Shown: piece after piece, positions 12,351-24,433 of the stretch
Layout: each line of letters starts with the position of its first letter
Position numbering within the stretch: position 1 is the first letter of the stretch
Source: Dermanyssus gallinae
Lineage: Eukaryota; Arthropoda; Arachnida; Mesostigmata; Dermanyssidae
Direction: 5' to 3'
Length of the DNA stretch: 64,000 nucleotides
NCBI GenBank assembly: GCA_003439945.1
Contig: QVRM01002145.1
Span: 395,001-459,000, forward strand
The notes under the pieces: generated by a model
The model's input: only the letters and a program-made list of their open reading frames with translations
Databases searched by the model: none
Told to the model about the DNA's origin: nothing
Made by a program: the position numbers and the translations under genes

Positions 12351-12835
12351 TTAGTACTTGTCTTGCTATTAACACACTATCATTACCACAACATTCTCTC
12401 CACTCCGGTAGCGTCTCTTGTCGTTGTTTTCGTGGGCAATTAGTCATCTCATCCGTGCGCGGATGATCACGAGACAAACTGCTCGAGCAACAAGCAACGA
12501 CTAAACTTGATCGTTGACATGATCAACTGACAGCCAACGTAACAGCCAACGGATACATACCAGGCGATTGATTCGACGTTATCAACAAACTTTTCTGCAT
12601 TCGTCGTGTACTGAACTCTCTCGGCTGGATGGATTGCGATCACGTTAGATGGTATTGCATCTATCACGTTGTCTTCTCCCAGTTCTTTGACGTTTGAGGC
12701 ACCCTCCACCAGCAGCCTCTTCAGCCGTCTTAAGCTCAAACGTTGTTTTTTTTTGTTCGAGCTGATGCTGCTCAGCCAGCACTCGCGTCGCGTCGCGGAA
12801 TCGCTATCTGAGTATTGCTATTAATGAGACAGACT

Positions 12836-12950
12836 GCAATATAGACACAAATGTGCAGCGGTGGGAATCGAACCCGTACGCCTCGGTGTGTCTCCTTGGT
12901 CCTCGCAAGGCTCACACGAATGCACCGCGCACGCTACCACCGGGCTCGAC
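12836..12950 (-). mobile_element. SINE-A (tRNA-derived head)
   Basis: Minus-strand tRNA-like region with B box GGTTCGATTCC (from gggaatcgaacc at about 12863) and the head GTCGAGCCCGGTGGTAGCG at the high-coordinate end. Matches 56479-56654; the 3' half is missing. It is not a functional tRNA gene, since no full cloverleaf is seen. Confidence 0.75.
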
Positions 12951-13179
12951 CCCATCTCCCAATGTCTACTGCTTCTACTGCGTCTACTGCTGCTACTACT
13001 ACTAGGACGACGATAGATGCTTGTCCTATCGCTACCTATCGCAGCACCCTTCGAATGTGAATGGGTGATTATTGTTGTCGTAGTTGTTGTTGTTGCTGTT
13101 ATTGCTTTAGTAACAGTAGTAGTAGTAGTAATAGCTATTGTTGGCTAAGGGTCAGCCCGAAAACTTTACTTTTCAGTAG

Positions 13180-13485
13180 CTAGAATAAAAAAAAAATTAA
13201 GAAGGTTGTTTTTAATTCTAGACTATCCTCCGTCCCATACGGGCTTGTCACTTAACCGAAGGTGCATCTTCAATGCACCGAGGGCCGAACATGTTAAGAT
13301 ATCGAGGGTTTCCCCAATAGTTTTTGTGGCAGCATGACCGCTGAATCTCAGCAGCGATATGGTCTATCATCTATTGTCAATGAGCAACGCTCAAAGAAAA
13401 TTCGACCAACAACAACGATCGAATCGGCGACACCCCGGTAGATGACAACTAGTGCACTGGTCCCCTGGACCACGGTGCCACTTTT
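13180..13485 (-). mobile_element. SINE-B (tRNA-derived) with hairpin 3' end
   Basis: Second copy of the 6.1-6.5 kb element on the same strand. The tRNA-like head (TGGTCCAGGGG A-box-like; degenerate B box near GATTCGATC) lies at the high-coordinate end. The body shares several blocks, and the 3' terminus is the hairpin at 13180-13221. SINE-A sequence is absent from the middle, which supports calling the 6.3-kb segment foreign. Confidence 0.75.
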
Positions 13486-13835
13486 TTTAGTAACTTTTGT
13501 TGTTTATGTTGTGGTTGCTGTTGTTACTGTTCTTCAAGTCGCTTTTATTTGCATGTCATCTCTATACGTTTTTGAGATGTCTTTCCTCGATGAGTCCTGC
13601 TTTGTGGACGAGCTTGACTGCTTGTCGGCTCGGTCTCGCCCATGCTGCATACTCACACATCTTCTGCCAATCCTATCCGACACGAGGTGTAATGTGACGA
13701 CAATGATTATATTGACGATGTTTAACTACAGTGATGATCATGTTTGCTGTTTTGCTTGATTTTTTGTGTTTCATTCAATGCTGCGACGAATTGGATGCAT
13801 TTGCTGGTGGTATCGACGACCTCAATAACATCAAC

Positions 13836-13985
13836 AACGACCACGACGACAACAACAACAACATCAACGACAACAACGACGACGACAACAATAACAACAA
13901 CAACAACAACCACAACAACAACAACGACAACAACAACAACCACAATAACAACGACAACAACAACGACGACGACGACGACGCCAAC
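13836..13985. repeat. (CAA/GAC)n array just upstream of the hormone gene
   Basis: AAC/GAC triplets end 12 bp before the start codon at 13997. If the transcript starts upstream without splicing, this array would be in its 5' UTR. Confidence 0.85.
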
Positions 13986-13996
13986 GACACCAATAG

Positions 13997-14983
13997 ATGA
14001 ACCAGCGGCCCGCGGTCTCTCAGCCGGAGCCCAGTGCGCTGAAGCGGCTGAGGGTGGCCGCGAGCGCGTCGAGTGTGTCGTCGGCGTCCTGGGGCCTTGT
14101 GGTCGGGCTGCTTCTGCTGGTGCTGCTGCCGGCGCCGAACGAAGCACGCCGCATCTCGAAGCGATCGATCATCGACTCGGGCTGTCGCGGCAACTACGTG
14201 CCCACCTTCGAACAGTACTTCGGCAGGCTGGAGCTCATCTGCGAGGAGTGCTACGGACTCTACCGGGAGCCGTCGATTCGGCACCGCTGCTCGTAAGTTT
14301 CGTTACTACCACCACCACCTCCACCACCACCACCACCATCAACAACAACAACACAAAATATTCGTTTTATCCTCAGCAATTAAAAACCAGACCAAGTCTC
14401 GATGCGCCTCGCTCTGTCAACCGCCATATCTCTCTTTCTCTCTCGATATATATATTTATAGAAAATATTGTGATGATTTATTAATCATTTATAGTAAAAT
14501 AGGTAAAAAGATGTCACGTGAGATTAAGAATCAGCTGTCCGTGTCCTTTCTTGATGGTAGCCCCCGCTCTTATGGAGACCCGGTGCGTCCGGTCGACGGA
14601 ATACTCGCTCACGAACCACCTCATGACCCCTCTCGCGGAGAAGACGCGCCACGCGATCACAGACGTCGCCGTGCCTACAACGTTTGCTGTAGCCCGGGCG
14701 TCCCCTGGCCAATCTGGCACGCGTTGGTAGTGTGTTGATCCTGAGCTTTAGTAGGTTTAAATACTCCTTACCAGATAGGTAGGGCATACCCTTAATCCTG
14801 TAATGTACAAAGGGCGTTTCGTGTGCTTTTTTCAAATGTGCCCCATCGAACGTGTTGTGTAGTTGTTGAAACCTGTAATCGATCTCTTGTGCAGCGGTCT
14901 CAATAGAGGTTCCCAAGCGCTCGCAAAGAAGTCTTGGTTTCGCAAGGTCTTTTTTGAAGTGCTCGGTGGTTAGCATCCACTGA

Positions 14984-15054
<71 letters not shown>

Positions 15055-15737
15055 CATACAATGAATACTTTGGGAAGGTTAATTGCCACTCCTGGCTTAA
15101 GGCCAATAGACGCAATATCATGAGAATGACGGCAGCGGCGGCGATGGCCGATTCGGATTCGGCCAGCCGCGTCAAAGTCGGTCGCCGCGGCTGGACTAGC
15201 AAAAGTGCCGAGATCTTCTCACGTTTCTCACGAAATGGCGAAAGTGTGACACTGGCGCTACTGATGTGAGCTACTGCCGCCGCTGCTGCTGCTGCTGTGT
15301 CTGCTGGCCGAAACCCTATCATAAATGTTTTGGCCTCATACGACTAGAAGCAGCCATCGCGCTCGTACTAATAGGCGTAATCTTGTCGGTCGATGTTGCT
15401 CGGCTTGGTCCCACCATTTCATCAGGTGTACTGTTGCTGTTGCTGCTGCTGCTGCAAGCCATTTGTCCGAGCAGGCAGCAAGCGTCTGCAGTCACGCACA
15501 GACACGCATACACAATGCCCACGTGGGGAAAGGGCCGACATATACACCGTGACACACACACACACACCTACATTGATACGCACACACAGACACTAATACA
15601 CCTGTATTTTATATATATATATATACTCATGCAGTACCATATACGAGGTCATCATTTGGGCTGTGTGTTGCGGCTAGCAGCATAAAGCCGCACTTAGTGT
15701 ACGGCAGTCTTGTTTATCGGCTATATGTATATATATA

Positions 15738-15815
<78 letters not shown>

Positions 15816-16141
15816 TGTATATATATATATATATATATAAACTTTGCACGTATGCAAGTGTGCGTATATATATGTATATTCATAAGACATGTGTACTTAT
15901 TCAACGCGTTTGGTTTTCTGCTCTCCTACGCTCATTAACGCACACAAGGCGGAGAGCCAGCATTTGCAAAAAATAGTTGTCTTCCGCTGTATCAACTTAT
16001 ATCTGGCAACTATCCAGTTGTCTGCTTTAACAGAACCGGGCGTCTTTTACGCGAGAGACTTGAGAATATATATATATATATATATATCTTCCCAAGTCTC
16101 TCGAATGAAAGACGCCCTGTTCACATAGAGAAGTCAACTTG

Positions 16142-16175
<34 letters not shown>

Positions 16176-16977
16176 CGAGAGAGAAAGAGAGAGAGAGATA
16201 TGCTGGCCGTATCCGCATTTGCTCTGCTTCGATCAATGCGAATTTTTAGCCGACCTTTAAGAATAGAATTTTCTCTCATTTATATCTTTAATTAATACTA
16301 ATAGTATTAATGAGTCGAACGACGAATAAATGAAGCGTGTAGATGATGCGTTCTTAATAAGAGTTTTTTTTCATTGCTAGTGGTGTTCTCGTGGTGATAT
16401 TGTCATTACTATAACCAATTATCTCAGATTTATATAGATTACATTTAAGTGAACAACGCTGCCGTTCGGAAAAGGGGTGCAGGAAAGAAAGGGGAAAGCT
16501 AACGTTATTGAGTGATTTTACCTGCATTGTGTTGACTATAATTAGGGACGCACAAATCTTACATAAAACATTCGCTACCAATCGTTAATACGTTATACTA
16601 GAAGCACTAGGGCCCGGTATGTTTCTTTTTGTTATGCGGATATCGCACTCGTTTATGATGGTACCACACGAAAAGTACCACAATTTGCAAGTATTTTTTT
16701 TAACAACTTCTCAATTTCTAGTTACGTGACGCGTGCTCATCGGTTAGAATCATAAGCTGTAGAGAGTGGTCTCGTTTTGCAGCTTCAGTAGGACGCATCG
16801 AACAATTGCGTTCGACGTGAAATCAATGGAGTTATTTTCATGTTCGATGTGTGGAATGATGATTTCAGGAAAGATTGTTACCGCAATGAAATATTTCGCG
16901 ACTGTCTGCAAGCGTTGATGTTGGAGAAGCATGTTGATGAGGTCTACAAAATGGTGAACACCTTGGCAGGTCGTTGA
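13997..16977 (+). CDS. ITP/CHH-family neurohormone precursor (two exons)
   Basis: Coding parts are 13997-14292 and 16869-16977. Exon 1 starts at the ATG at 13997 and encodes a basic N-region, a hydrophobic signal core ([13 protein letters not shown], near residues 32-44), a short spacer, and a dibasic site (ISKR) before the mature peptide. It ends in phase 2 at a strong donor (TC|GTAAGT). Exon 2 follows a TTTCAG acceptor; joining restores a Ser codon followed by K-D-C. The mature peptide of about 78 residues has six Cys at 7, 26, 29, 42, 46 and 55. This is the CHH/ITP pattern, including C-x3-C and C-x8-C at the exon join, with three extra residues between Cys1 and Cys2. It also has the family-like stretch [12 protein letters not shown]. 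The end, LAGR-stop, would allow C-terminal amidation. In arthropods these hormones act in ion/water balance, metabolism or moulting; which role applies here is unknown. An untranslated first exon may lie upstream. No alternative ITP-L exon was found. Confidence 0.85.
14524..14985 (-). mobile_element. R2-clade non-LTR retrotransposon fragment (C-terminal linker)
   Basis: Minus-strand open frame of roughly 150 residues abutting a (TA)n array. It contains TFDGAHL, then [16 protein letters not shown] followed by CRHGD. R2 elements carry this 'LPT+.R..RGR...C' block between the reverse transcriptase and the restriction-like endonuclease. The usual remainder of the zinc knuckle (an H and C about 10-20 residues on) is missing. 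The frame jumps from CRHGD to a segment resembling the following R2 region ([15 protein letters not shown]), so an internal deletion is likely. It lies antisense inside the hormone gene's intron. No RT core is present. The assignment rests on remembered family motifs. Confidence 0.6.
14984..15060. repeat. (TA)n microsatellite
   Basis: TA array followed by CATA units, abutting the R2-clade fragment. Confidence 0.9.
15540..15840. repeat. (CA)n and (TA)n arrays in the intron
   Basis: CA-rich stretch at 15552-15600 and long (TA)n tracts at 15728-15840. Confidence 0.85.
16030..16123. repeat. short inverted-repeat element around (TA)n
   Basis: Arms of about 30 bp (GGGCGTCTTTTACGCGAGAG on the left; the complement of CAGGGCGTCTTTCATTCGAG on the right) enclose a (TA)n core. 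MITE-like; lies in the hormone gene's intron. Confidence 0.65.
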
Positions 16978-17024
16978 AGGTCTCTCGGAGACCTGATACT
17001 AACGACGAGAACAACATGGTCAAC

Positions 17025-17302
17025 AGAGCAGCAGCAACAGCAGCAATAACAGCAACGACAATGTCAAGAACACGGACAACAGCAATGTCAAGAACACGGA
17101 CAACAGCAATGTCAAGAACACGGACAACGGCAATGTCAAGAATACCAACAACAACGGCAATGTTGAGAGCACCAACAGTCCCATGTACCGTAATCGCTGC
17201 GCAATGGTATCAGCGATAGCGACGGCAGCAACAACAACAACAACATCGACCGCAAGCACAACGAAAGCCATGATAACAATGTCAACAACGACAGCAACAA
17301 CG

Positions 17303-17347
<45 letters not shown>

Positions 17348-17400
17348 ACAAGAACAACAGCAGCAACAACAACTCCACCAGCAGCAGCAGCAATGAGAAC
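17025..17400. repeat. (CAA/CAG)n array with 24-bp tandem repeats, 3' of the hormone gene
   Basis: Starts about 50 bp after the hormone stop codon. 17060-17152 holds about four copies of a 24-bp unit (aatgtcaagaacacggacaa…), then ACA/GCA triplets. Probably 3' UTR or just downstream. The poly-Thr or poly-Ala frames are artefacts. Confidence 0.8.
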
Positions 17401-17676
17401 AAAAACAACATTGACGGGAACGACAGTGCGTCTAGTGAGGTGACAGTGATTTTCAAGGAGCCAAAGGAAGAGTTTCGAAGAAGAGAACGCCACAGCAACG
17501 TGTGACAAGCTATTCATGAAGTCTGCCACCACCCCCGCGTTGAGCTCTCTTGCCGTCTTCAGGAAAGCAGCAGGTGTGGGTGTATGCGGGCAAAATGCTC
17601 CACTCAAGCACCGCAAATTTTACAAAATATTCCTTTATCTCACTAAAGTGACGGTGTTCATGATAATTACTATAAT

Positions 17677-18250
17677 GATGATGATGATGATGATGATGTC
17701 GGTGATGATGATGATGATTATGATGGTGGCAATGATGGTTCTCTCGTTGTATTGTACGTGTCGTCGTCTTCTTCTTCTTAACAGTTGCACTGTATTGGAT
17801 TTCAGTAAAAATCCACAAGTCACCACAAGAAAATGTCACGAAGCTAACATAGGTTCTTCCCACTCGACGTGGACCGACGTAGTGAGAGAGGCGCTAGCGG
17901 GTGGAGGGCTAGCGCCTTCCCCTGGCGCCATCGTCGTTAGGACCGACTTTGGTCATAAGGTTGTTGTAGTTGTTGATGTTATTGTTGTTGCTGTCGCTGC
18001 TGCTGATGTTGTTGTTGTTGTTGTTGTTGTTACTGTTGTTTCTGCTGACATGAAAGATAGTATTGCTATCGCCATAGTGGTAATCAGGAGTATTGTTGCT
18101 GTCGTCGTCGTTGTTGTTGTTATTGTTGCTGCTGTCATGGTCTCGAAAGAAATTCCTGCTGTTCTTCTCGCAGACACGTCCTCTCCTATTGGTCGGACGG
18201 TCATTCAGCATATTGCCTAAGTTTTCTATATATATATATATATATATATA
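17677..18250. repeat. (ATG)n, (TTG)n and (TA)n arrays
   Basis: ATG/GATG array at 17677-17735, TTG/GTC tract at 17950-18140, TA array at 18227-18250. No conserved protein in the open frames that cross them. Confidence 0.8.
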
Positions 18251-20910
18251 CGATGTTGTTTATAATGTGTTCATGCGTTACAACTTTGTGACTGTATAGC
18301 GAGCGCTACAATTAAATTATTAACGATCGAAGAGGTGTAGTTATACAAAGCCTATGAAATGAAAGGTGTCTATTTTACGGATCTATTATCACGATTATAA
18401 TATAATAGCTATATTCATCTCACCATTACTATTGTTATTACCATTACTATTATTATTAATATTATTATGCATAGCATAAAAGAAACTAAATGTGGGACTT
18501 CCCCTCATAGGGCAAGTGGCAACTCGCTGTTTGATCTTCGAAATGATCTTGGTTGTACATGAGTAAAAGTAGCTAATCATTAATACAACGAATATGAATT
18601 ATGTCTGTGAAGAGCCGTGCCACCAGAAGAGTAGTGACAGAGTAGAACAACAAGAAGAAAAAGATACTGACGAAGAAGAAAACGATTATGCAGATTAATA
18701 TAGATTAAATTTATTACGTTTTGCCGTATGTAATTAATATTCGTGTGCTTAGTCGTCACTGTTATTACACGATTAATTGCGTGTAAGCTAATTTATGATC
18801 ATCGTTGCCGTGTACTAACGCCGATGACATCGCTCCATATCGGCAACGGTGGCGAGATACGTGACTGAGGGTGGCAGAAAAGGCAGACCAGTGACCAGTG
18901 AACGGCTGGATATGCCGGTCGGTGGGCGACCTTTTCAGCTGCTCGCAATCTAAGGCTGAGGCGGAGGCTTGTCCAAAATGCACCGTTTTTTCCTATGTGC
19001 GTTTTTCCTCCTCTTGCAATTCCTCAATTTCCCCATATATCTTCTGCTGCCTCCCTGACCCTGTTGTCGTGTTTGATTGATCCTGGCTCCGTTACTCTTT
19101 GTCTCTCGTGAACCATTGTCTTGCTGTGACAATTGTCTTGCTGTGACAGCAAGCGATTCACAATCAGACGAATAAGGAAGTGGGGCGGAAATTATTTTGT
19201 TGTTGTTGTTGCGATTGGGGGGGGGGCGAAGCTTCGAAATCGTCGTCGAAAGCATTGGTGGATCGATTCATCGTAATGATGATGATGATAATGATGGTGA
19301 TGACAATCATTTAAATTTGGATTATTACTATCAGATCTTGTTCAGATCCACGTCACTGTTTTTTTGACGGCGACACGAAACAGAAACTCGACAGAATTTA
19401 GAACGATGCGTTTCGACTTCGCAGACGCTTCAGGTGCTGTCCCTCGAACGTTTGTTGTTCACGTCCAGGGCATTACGATCCGGCAGCCGACACTTGAGCC
19501 ACAAGTGGTGGATCTGCAGTCTGGTCAGACAGTCAACTCTAAGAATCAGGGAAGCCGTAGAGCAAGCCGTAGAGTAGGTCTCTGCTCTGAGAGTCTGCTC
19601 TGAGGACGTGTATGGGATGGAAATAGAGAACGGATTGCCGGCAGCGAGACACTGCCGAGAGCTTGGTCGAGGACGCAGCACTCGTTGAGAATAGCGGAAG
19701 CAGGGGCAGCAAGGGCAAGAACGAAAGGGCCCCATCATGTGTCTGTGTTAGTGAGTGGCCTTTTCCACCACAAAAACGACGACGGTGGTTGTTGCAGTTT
19801 TTGCTGGCTGGCGATCGTGCAGCCCCTCAAGAAACTGAAACAGTAGAGCAGAAGATTACTTAATGTGCAAAGATGCAGAAACAGCGGCAGCAGCAGGAGA
19901 AGTGCGGAAAAAGAGCGGATACGACTCACTCGGTGATAGATGAAGGCCATTGAGCGACGGCTGGTTGTGAATTGAATTGAATACGAGTATTATTATTACT
20001 GTTGTTGTTAATATTGTTATCGTCGTCGTTTGCTTTCCCGTTTCGCGTTTTTCTTTTACCAATTCTTTGTAGATTTGATTGATTTTGTGTGTCAGCTTGT
20101 GCGTTTTTCCGATTCGATCACTGGTGTACACAGTGTCCACGAAACCGGAACGAAACGAACTATCTGCTGGCTAGCTTAGATTAGAGATTAGAGGCTGCAG
20201 CGAGCCGAACAGGCAGAAAAAGTGAGAACAGAGACCTTCATGACAGCATGTCAGCGACAATGGCAACAACACTAGCAACGGCGACCGATAGCGAGCGAAT
20301 TATAGAGACCAACAACAATGTGATTAGGCGGACCGACTAGTACGTACGAATAATGCATAACTTATTGGCTGGGCTATAAACAATGAACTTTGTTGTACTA
20401 CTGGCCATTTCACCGATCATTTGCCAGATACTGACTGCTAATTCGCATGACAAACATGTGGTGATTTTTTACACACCACGGGCAGGCAAGCTAAATAAAA
20501 CGACGGACGCCAGTGCAACGGTTTTTTCCTTCTTCTTTTTTTTGGAAAACTTCGCGAAAACCAAACGGAGACAACCAGCAACGAGTCTCTCAGCGAGGCG
20601 GCAAGGCGACTGGACCATAGGTGAACTGAGGTGCACTGGATAGCAAGGTGACTTACATGACAACATGAGAAGACGGCGATGAAGTGCTATGCTCTAACAG
20701 TAGTCACACTGGAACACAGCATGCAAAAATTACCGACGAGTCGCCAGCGGATGGCTGTTATAGTAACCGATTATAATGAGAGAGCTCCTATTTTGTTCAT
20801 TCGACGGCAGAAAAATAGTCATTTTGCTAGGTAATTTATCGAACTGCGTGTACAATACGAGCATACGGGCATATACAGTTGGCTATACACACGTGTATAT
20901 ATATATATAA

Positions 20911-20952
<42 letters not shown>

Positions 20953-20953
20953 T

Positions 20954-21035
<82 letters not shown>

Positions 21036-21338
21036 TATACATGCATACATAAGCGCCTGCCTATATGCGAACACCGATCACAATATACAGTGGCACAACG
21101 TGGCATCGTGACTTTTTAAGGGCTTGATACTTTGAGGGCCCGAAAGCGAGAAAGACAGAAAGCGAGAACGACAGGAACCAATGTCTAGCGAACTGTGGTA
21201 CTCGTGATACACGTACAGTGGCAGACTCTTAGGCGATTGCGCACACACACATATACATATATGTATGTCTATGTGCACAATTGGATGTTGACATCTAGAT
21301 ACATACATACCTATGACTAGACGTTTATACAAAGGTGC

Positions 21339-21388
<50 letters not shown>

Positions 21389-22842
21389 GGTACATATATA
21401 TGGAAGAACAGAAAGTAACTGGTAGTTTATTCCTTCAATAGGCACTCTCTATAGTTAGCCACAAACCTCCTAATCTCAAGACCAGACTATCAATTCCCAT
21501 AGAATATATTTTTGGTTTCTGCATCTTAAGGAATGCCCTTAACTAAGCATGCTTCTACTGCTTCTGCTTAAGTTATTCTTTATTTCTCTATAGGTAGTTA
21601 TACATAGAATATTTTGATGCTTTCTATACGGCGCGGCAAAGACGCCGGTTGAGCTGATTCCAGTTCCAGACACCCGCGTTTATCTGGGCCACTAGGAAGA
21701 AACTCATGGTTCAACGATACCATAATTATCCCACCAAATACAGAGCAATCTCTTGCGTGAATGGGTTAGCCTCTTTAGCGTCTTCTAGGGAGGTTGGCTT
21801 GGGTCTACCAGGGTCTTCCACGTTTCACATGATCGTAAAAGACCAATCCACGATGAGGTTCATCGAGAAGGCTTACATTGCCGGAACGAAACTTGATAAA
21901 CCAGTTGTAGCCCACTGTCTTTGAAGTGCTGTTCTCGCCGAATACGCTCCGAATATCTCAGACAATTTCCGCAGCAGCAGCAAGACTTTGTAAACTCGTA
22001 CTCGTAAAATCGCCCCCCATAACTAGAAAAAAAATGCTGTCTATTTCGACAACATGTATATAGCGAAAACAACGTAGTCATCACATATGTATCTGTAAAC
22101 ATAACAGACTTTTTAGAGACATATCGGGCATTTAAAAAACGCATATGAAATCCAGTTACCTTTTTGCCTAACCTACTATATATATATACCTTTGTTTAAG
22201 CAGATATACAGAGAGAGACAATATATACAAAAGTCCAAACACTCAATGGCGAATGCTTTCTCGACAGCGATATGTTTCAGCAAAAGAACCGAAGAAGAAG
22301 CCACAGCGAAAAACGATCTAGCCGACAACAGCAACTAAAGCGACAACGGTGAAAAATCAGCAGACAAAGACTTTTCCAATGTTCTAAGCTGCAACTGAAC
22401 AGAGTTGGAACTGTATTCGACAATATAAAAAAAACTTCTTACTGCTTGCTACTTACAAAGACAAAACAACGGTAATAACAACAACAGCTAATGTTAAATT
22501 AAATAATAAATAAAAAAAAATCGTACTGCCTGATGGAGCACAGGTTTACGAACAAAACGCGCCTTCTCACTTAGTCGTTTAAGGATTGATTTATATACTT
22601 GTACTTGTATTGTTTACTGGAGGTACGTGACAAGTTTTCTCCAACAGTATAACTGGCGGAGAAACCTGATCATAGAGAATAGCAGCTAATGGAAAACGGC
22701 CTTATTTATCGATGTAGGGAAATCTGCAAAGTCGCTTAGTTGTGTGATGGTATAGCTACACGTGGCCAGGCAAACATATGATTGATCATTTCAGTTCTTG
22801 GTATCTACGCCTAGTATTACAACTCTTCTAGTTAGCGAAATT
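18251..22842. other. no gene recognised
   Basis: Apart from TA arrays at 20.9 and 21.35 kb and a G-run at 19219-19227, I see no supported feature. A frame at 20383 begins with a signal-like hydrophobic stretch, but the remainder is unconvincing. Confidence 0.5.
20895..21035. repeat. (TA)n microsatellite
   Basis: Long interrupted TA array. A second one lies at 21340-21387. Confidence 0.9.
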
Positions 22843-24433
22843 TGTACTATTATGGTTTACTAACACCCAGGCTGGGTAAATTATTAACAAGTACATTAGT
22901 CTGAATTAGTGGTTCTTCCACATCACCGAATCTTCTCTCTTCTTGCGAGTTTAGCTATTGACTGAACTACTGGGCATGGTGCGGCGTGGTATCTATCGCA
23001 ATGGCCTAAGCATCTCGAGCACCTACAACACTCCTGAGGATCGTGAAATCCGCGCGTGCTGCAAAACACGTGATGGAACTCGTGGGTTGCAAACGCCGTA
23101 GTAAGATGCCTACTTTTATATCCGGCTGCTCGCCAGGTTGTACTCCTCATTGTTATCGTCGTGTATATTCCTGTGTCTATGTCCTTTAATTTTTCCTCCC
23201 CACTTCATACTGTAGGCCACAAACGCCGTCGTTCTAGGTAGACTCCATCGTACTTGTAATTCCTGTGTCATTAGAGTGCCCCCTTCTAAAATGTGAACTA
23301 TTCTATTCCTACAAGAATTAGCTAACCCCAAAACCCGCTTCATGAAGAAAAATCGAACTCTATCTAGTAACTGTAGATTTGCCTCTCCTACATTTTCTCA
23401 TATAAGTGATATACCGTATGTTTCTATTGGTTCTACTTTAATCTTAAAAACGGCGGACGCGGTATGTATTGACAACATTTGCAGGGTTTTTAATTGCTGC
23501 TGCCGCTCGAATGGCTTTCCCTACTCTGCTTTCAATATGCTTTCGGAAACTGCTACCATTTGACGTTATAGTGACCCCCAGATAAGTGTACTTATTTACA
23601 AAATTTACTACATTACCCCTGGCTTGAAGAACGTCGTATTTCGCTAATCGACCTCCTCTTCGAAATTTCTTCGAAACTGCTACTGTCTTTTGCAAGTTAA
23701 TACTAAGCCCCATCTCGTCCATATAATCAATTAGCCGTTTCACTCCCTGTTTAACCCTAAATAGACTCCCACGATAGATGGCTATGTCATCTGCGTACAT
23801 TAAAGTACTTGCCCACTCTCGAGTCCACCCCTGCCTCACCCGGTTAGGTAGCCCTTTGAATAGTACTGAAAAAAGCAATGGGAAAAGTGTGTCAACGATT
23901 CGGCACTGCCTCCAAAGCTAACTTATCTGTAATGCTACTTCGTGGCGCTAAGTCAAAGACGGCTTTAAGATCTATAAATATTGCGTATAACGGTCTTCTC
24001 AGCTCTAATAGAATTTCCCAAATTTCTGCCAGCAATTGGCGCAGGGCCGTATGGGTTGACTTCGACCTTCTGAATCCATGTTGTTTTCTGGTACTGCGTT
24101 TGTGCTTTTAAGAAAGTACTCGAGTCTATCTGATATTATCTCCGAAAACATTTTATAGGGGCAACTTTCAAGTGTGATTCCCCTCCAAGATTCATTAGCG
24201 ATATTTATATGGTGGGTGATTTGGCACATATTGAACTATCTAGAATCTGAACCTTGGTCTCTACCTATTAGGAGGATCAGTGCCTGTAACGAACAAGCAA
24301 GAGGCTGAAAGCGCACACCGGTAAAATTACAGTTCCACGTTAGGCACGTCTTAGCAGGACAAATCATTTGCCTGTTCCTTAGTCCTTGCGTTTTCGGTTC
24401 GCCCACAGTGCTCTGACAGTGGTCAGAGCACAC
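22843..24433 (-). pseudogene. family Z non-LTR retrotransposon, ORF2 remnant
   Basis: Minus-strand reverse transcriptase remains in several frames. In order along the element: a palm/finger region (24433-24236), a stretch with SWRGI and a degenerate GFR region (24229-24005), an 'IFIDLKAVFD' D-box (about 23.95-24.0 kb), then a jump straight to FPLLFSVLFKGLP and the catalytic LMYADDIAIY (23878-23444). The region holding the xQGD motif is deleted. Next come the thumb-like segment (23343-23116) and a Cys/His-rich C-terminus (23150-22923). The same order and C-terminus occur in the element at 44.86-49.43 kb, so these are one family. Frameshifts and the deletion make it non-functional. The element reads towards lower coordinates; its 3' end near 22.84 kb is approximate. 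Confidence 0.75.

Larger units (their letters stand above)
14293..16868 (+). other. intron of the ITP/CHH-like gene
   Basis: Phase-2 intron of about 2.58 kb, from GTAAGT at 14293 to TTTCAG at 16868. Its position just after the fourth cysteine is the conserved intron site of the CHH/ITP family. It contains CCA/CAA tracts, a minus-strand R2-clade fragment, several (TA)n and (CA)n arrays, and a short inverted repeat around (TA)n at 16.03-16.12 kb. No further hormone exon was recognised inside it. Confidence 0.75.

Noticed and set aside
12836..12950. Functional tRNA gene suggested by a B box
   Set aside because: The same tRNA-like head recurs at 56.5 kb joined to a shared non-tRNA body and flanked there by a target duplication, so it is a SINE.
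13744..14738. Long alternative frames overlapping hormone exon 1
   Set aside because: They run through triplet repeats and the intron; the frame with signal peptide, dibasic site and cysteine pattern explains the region better.
20383..20643. Secreted protein starting MNFVVLLAISPIICQ
   Set aside because: After the hydrophobic start the sequence passes through a T-run and shows no family resemblance; chance frame more likely.
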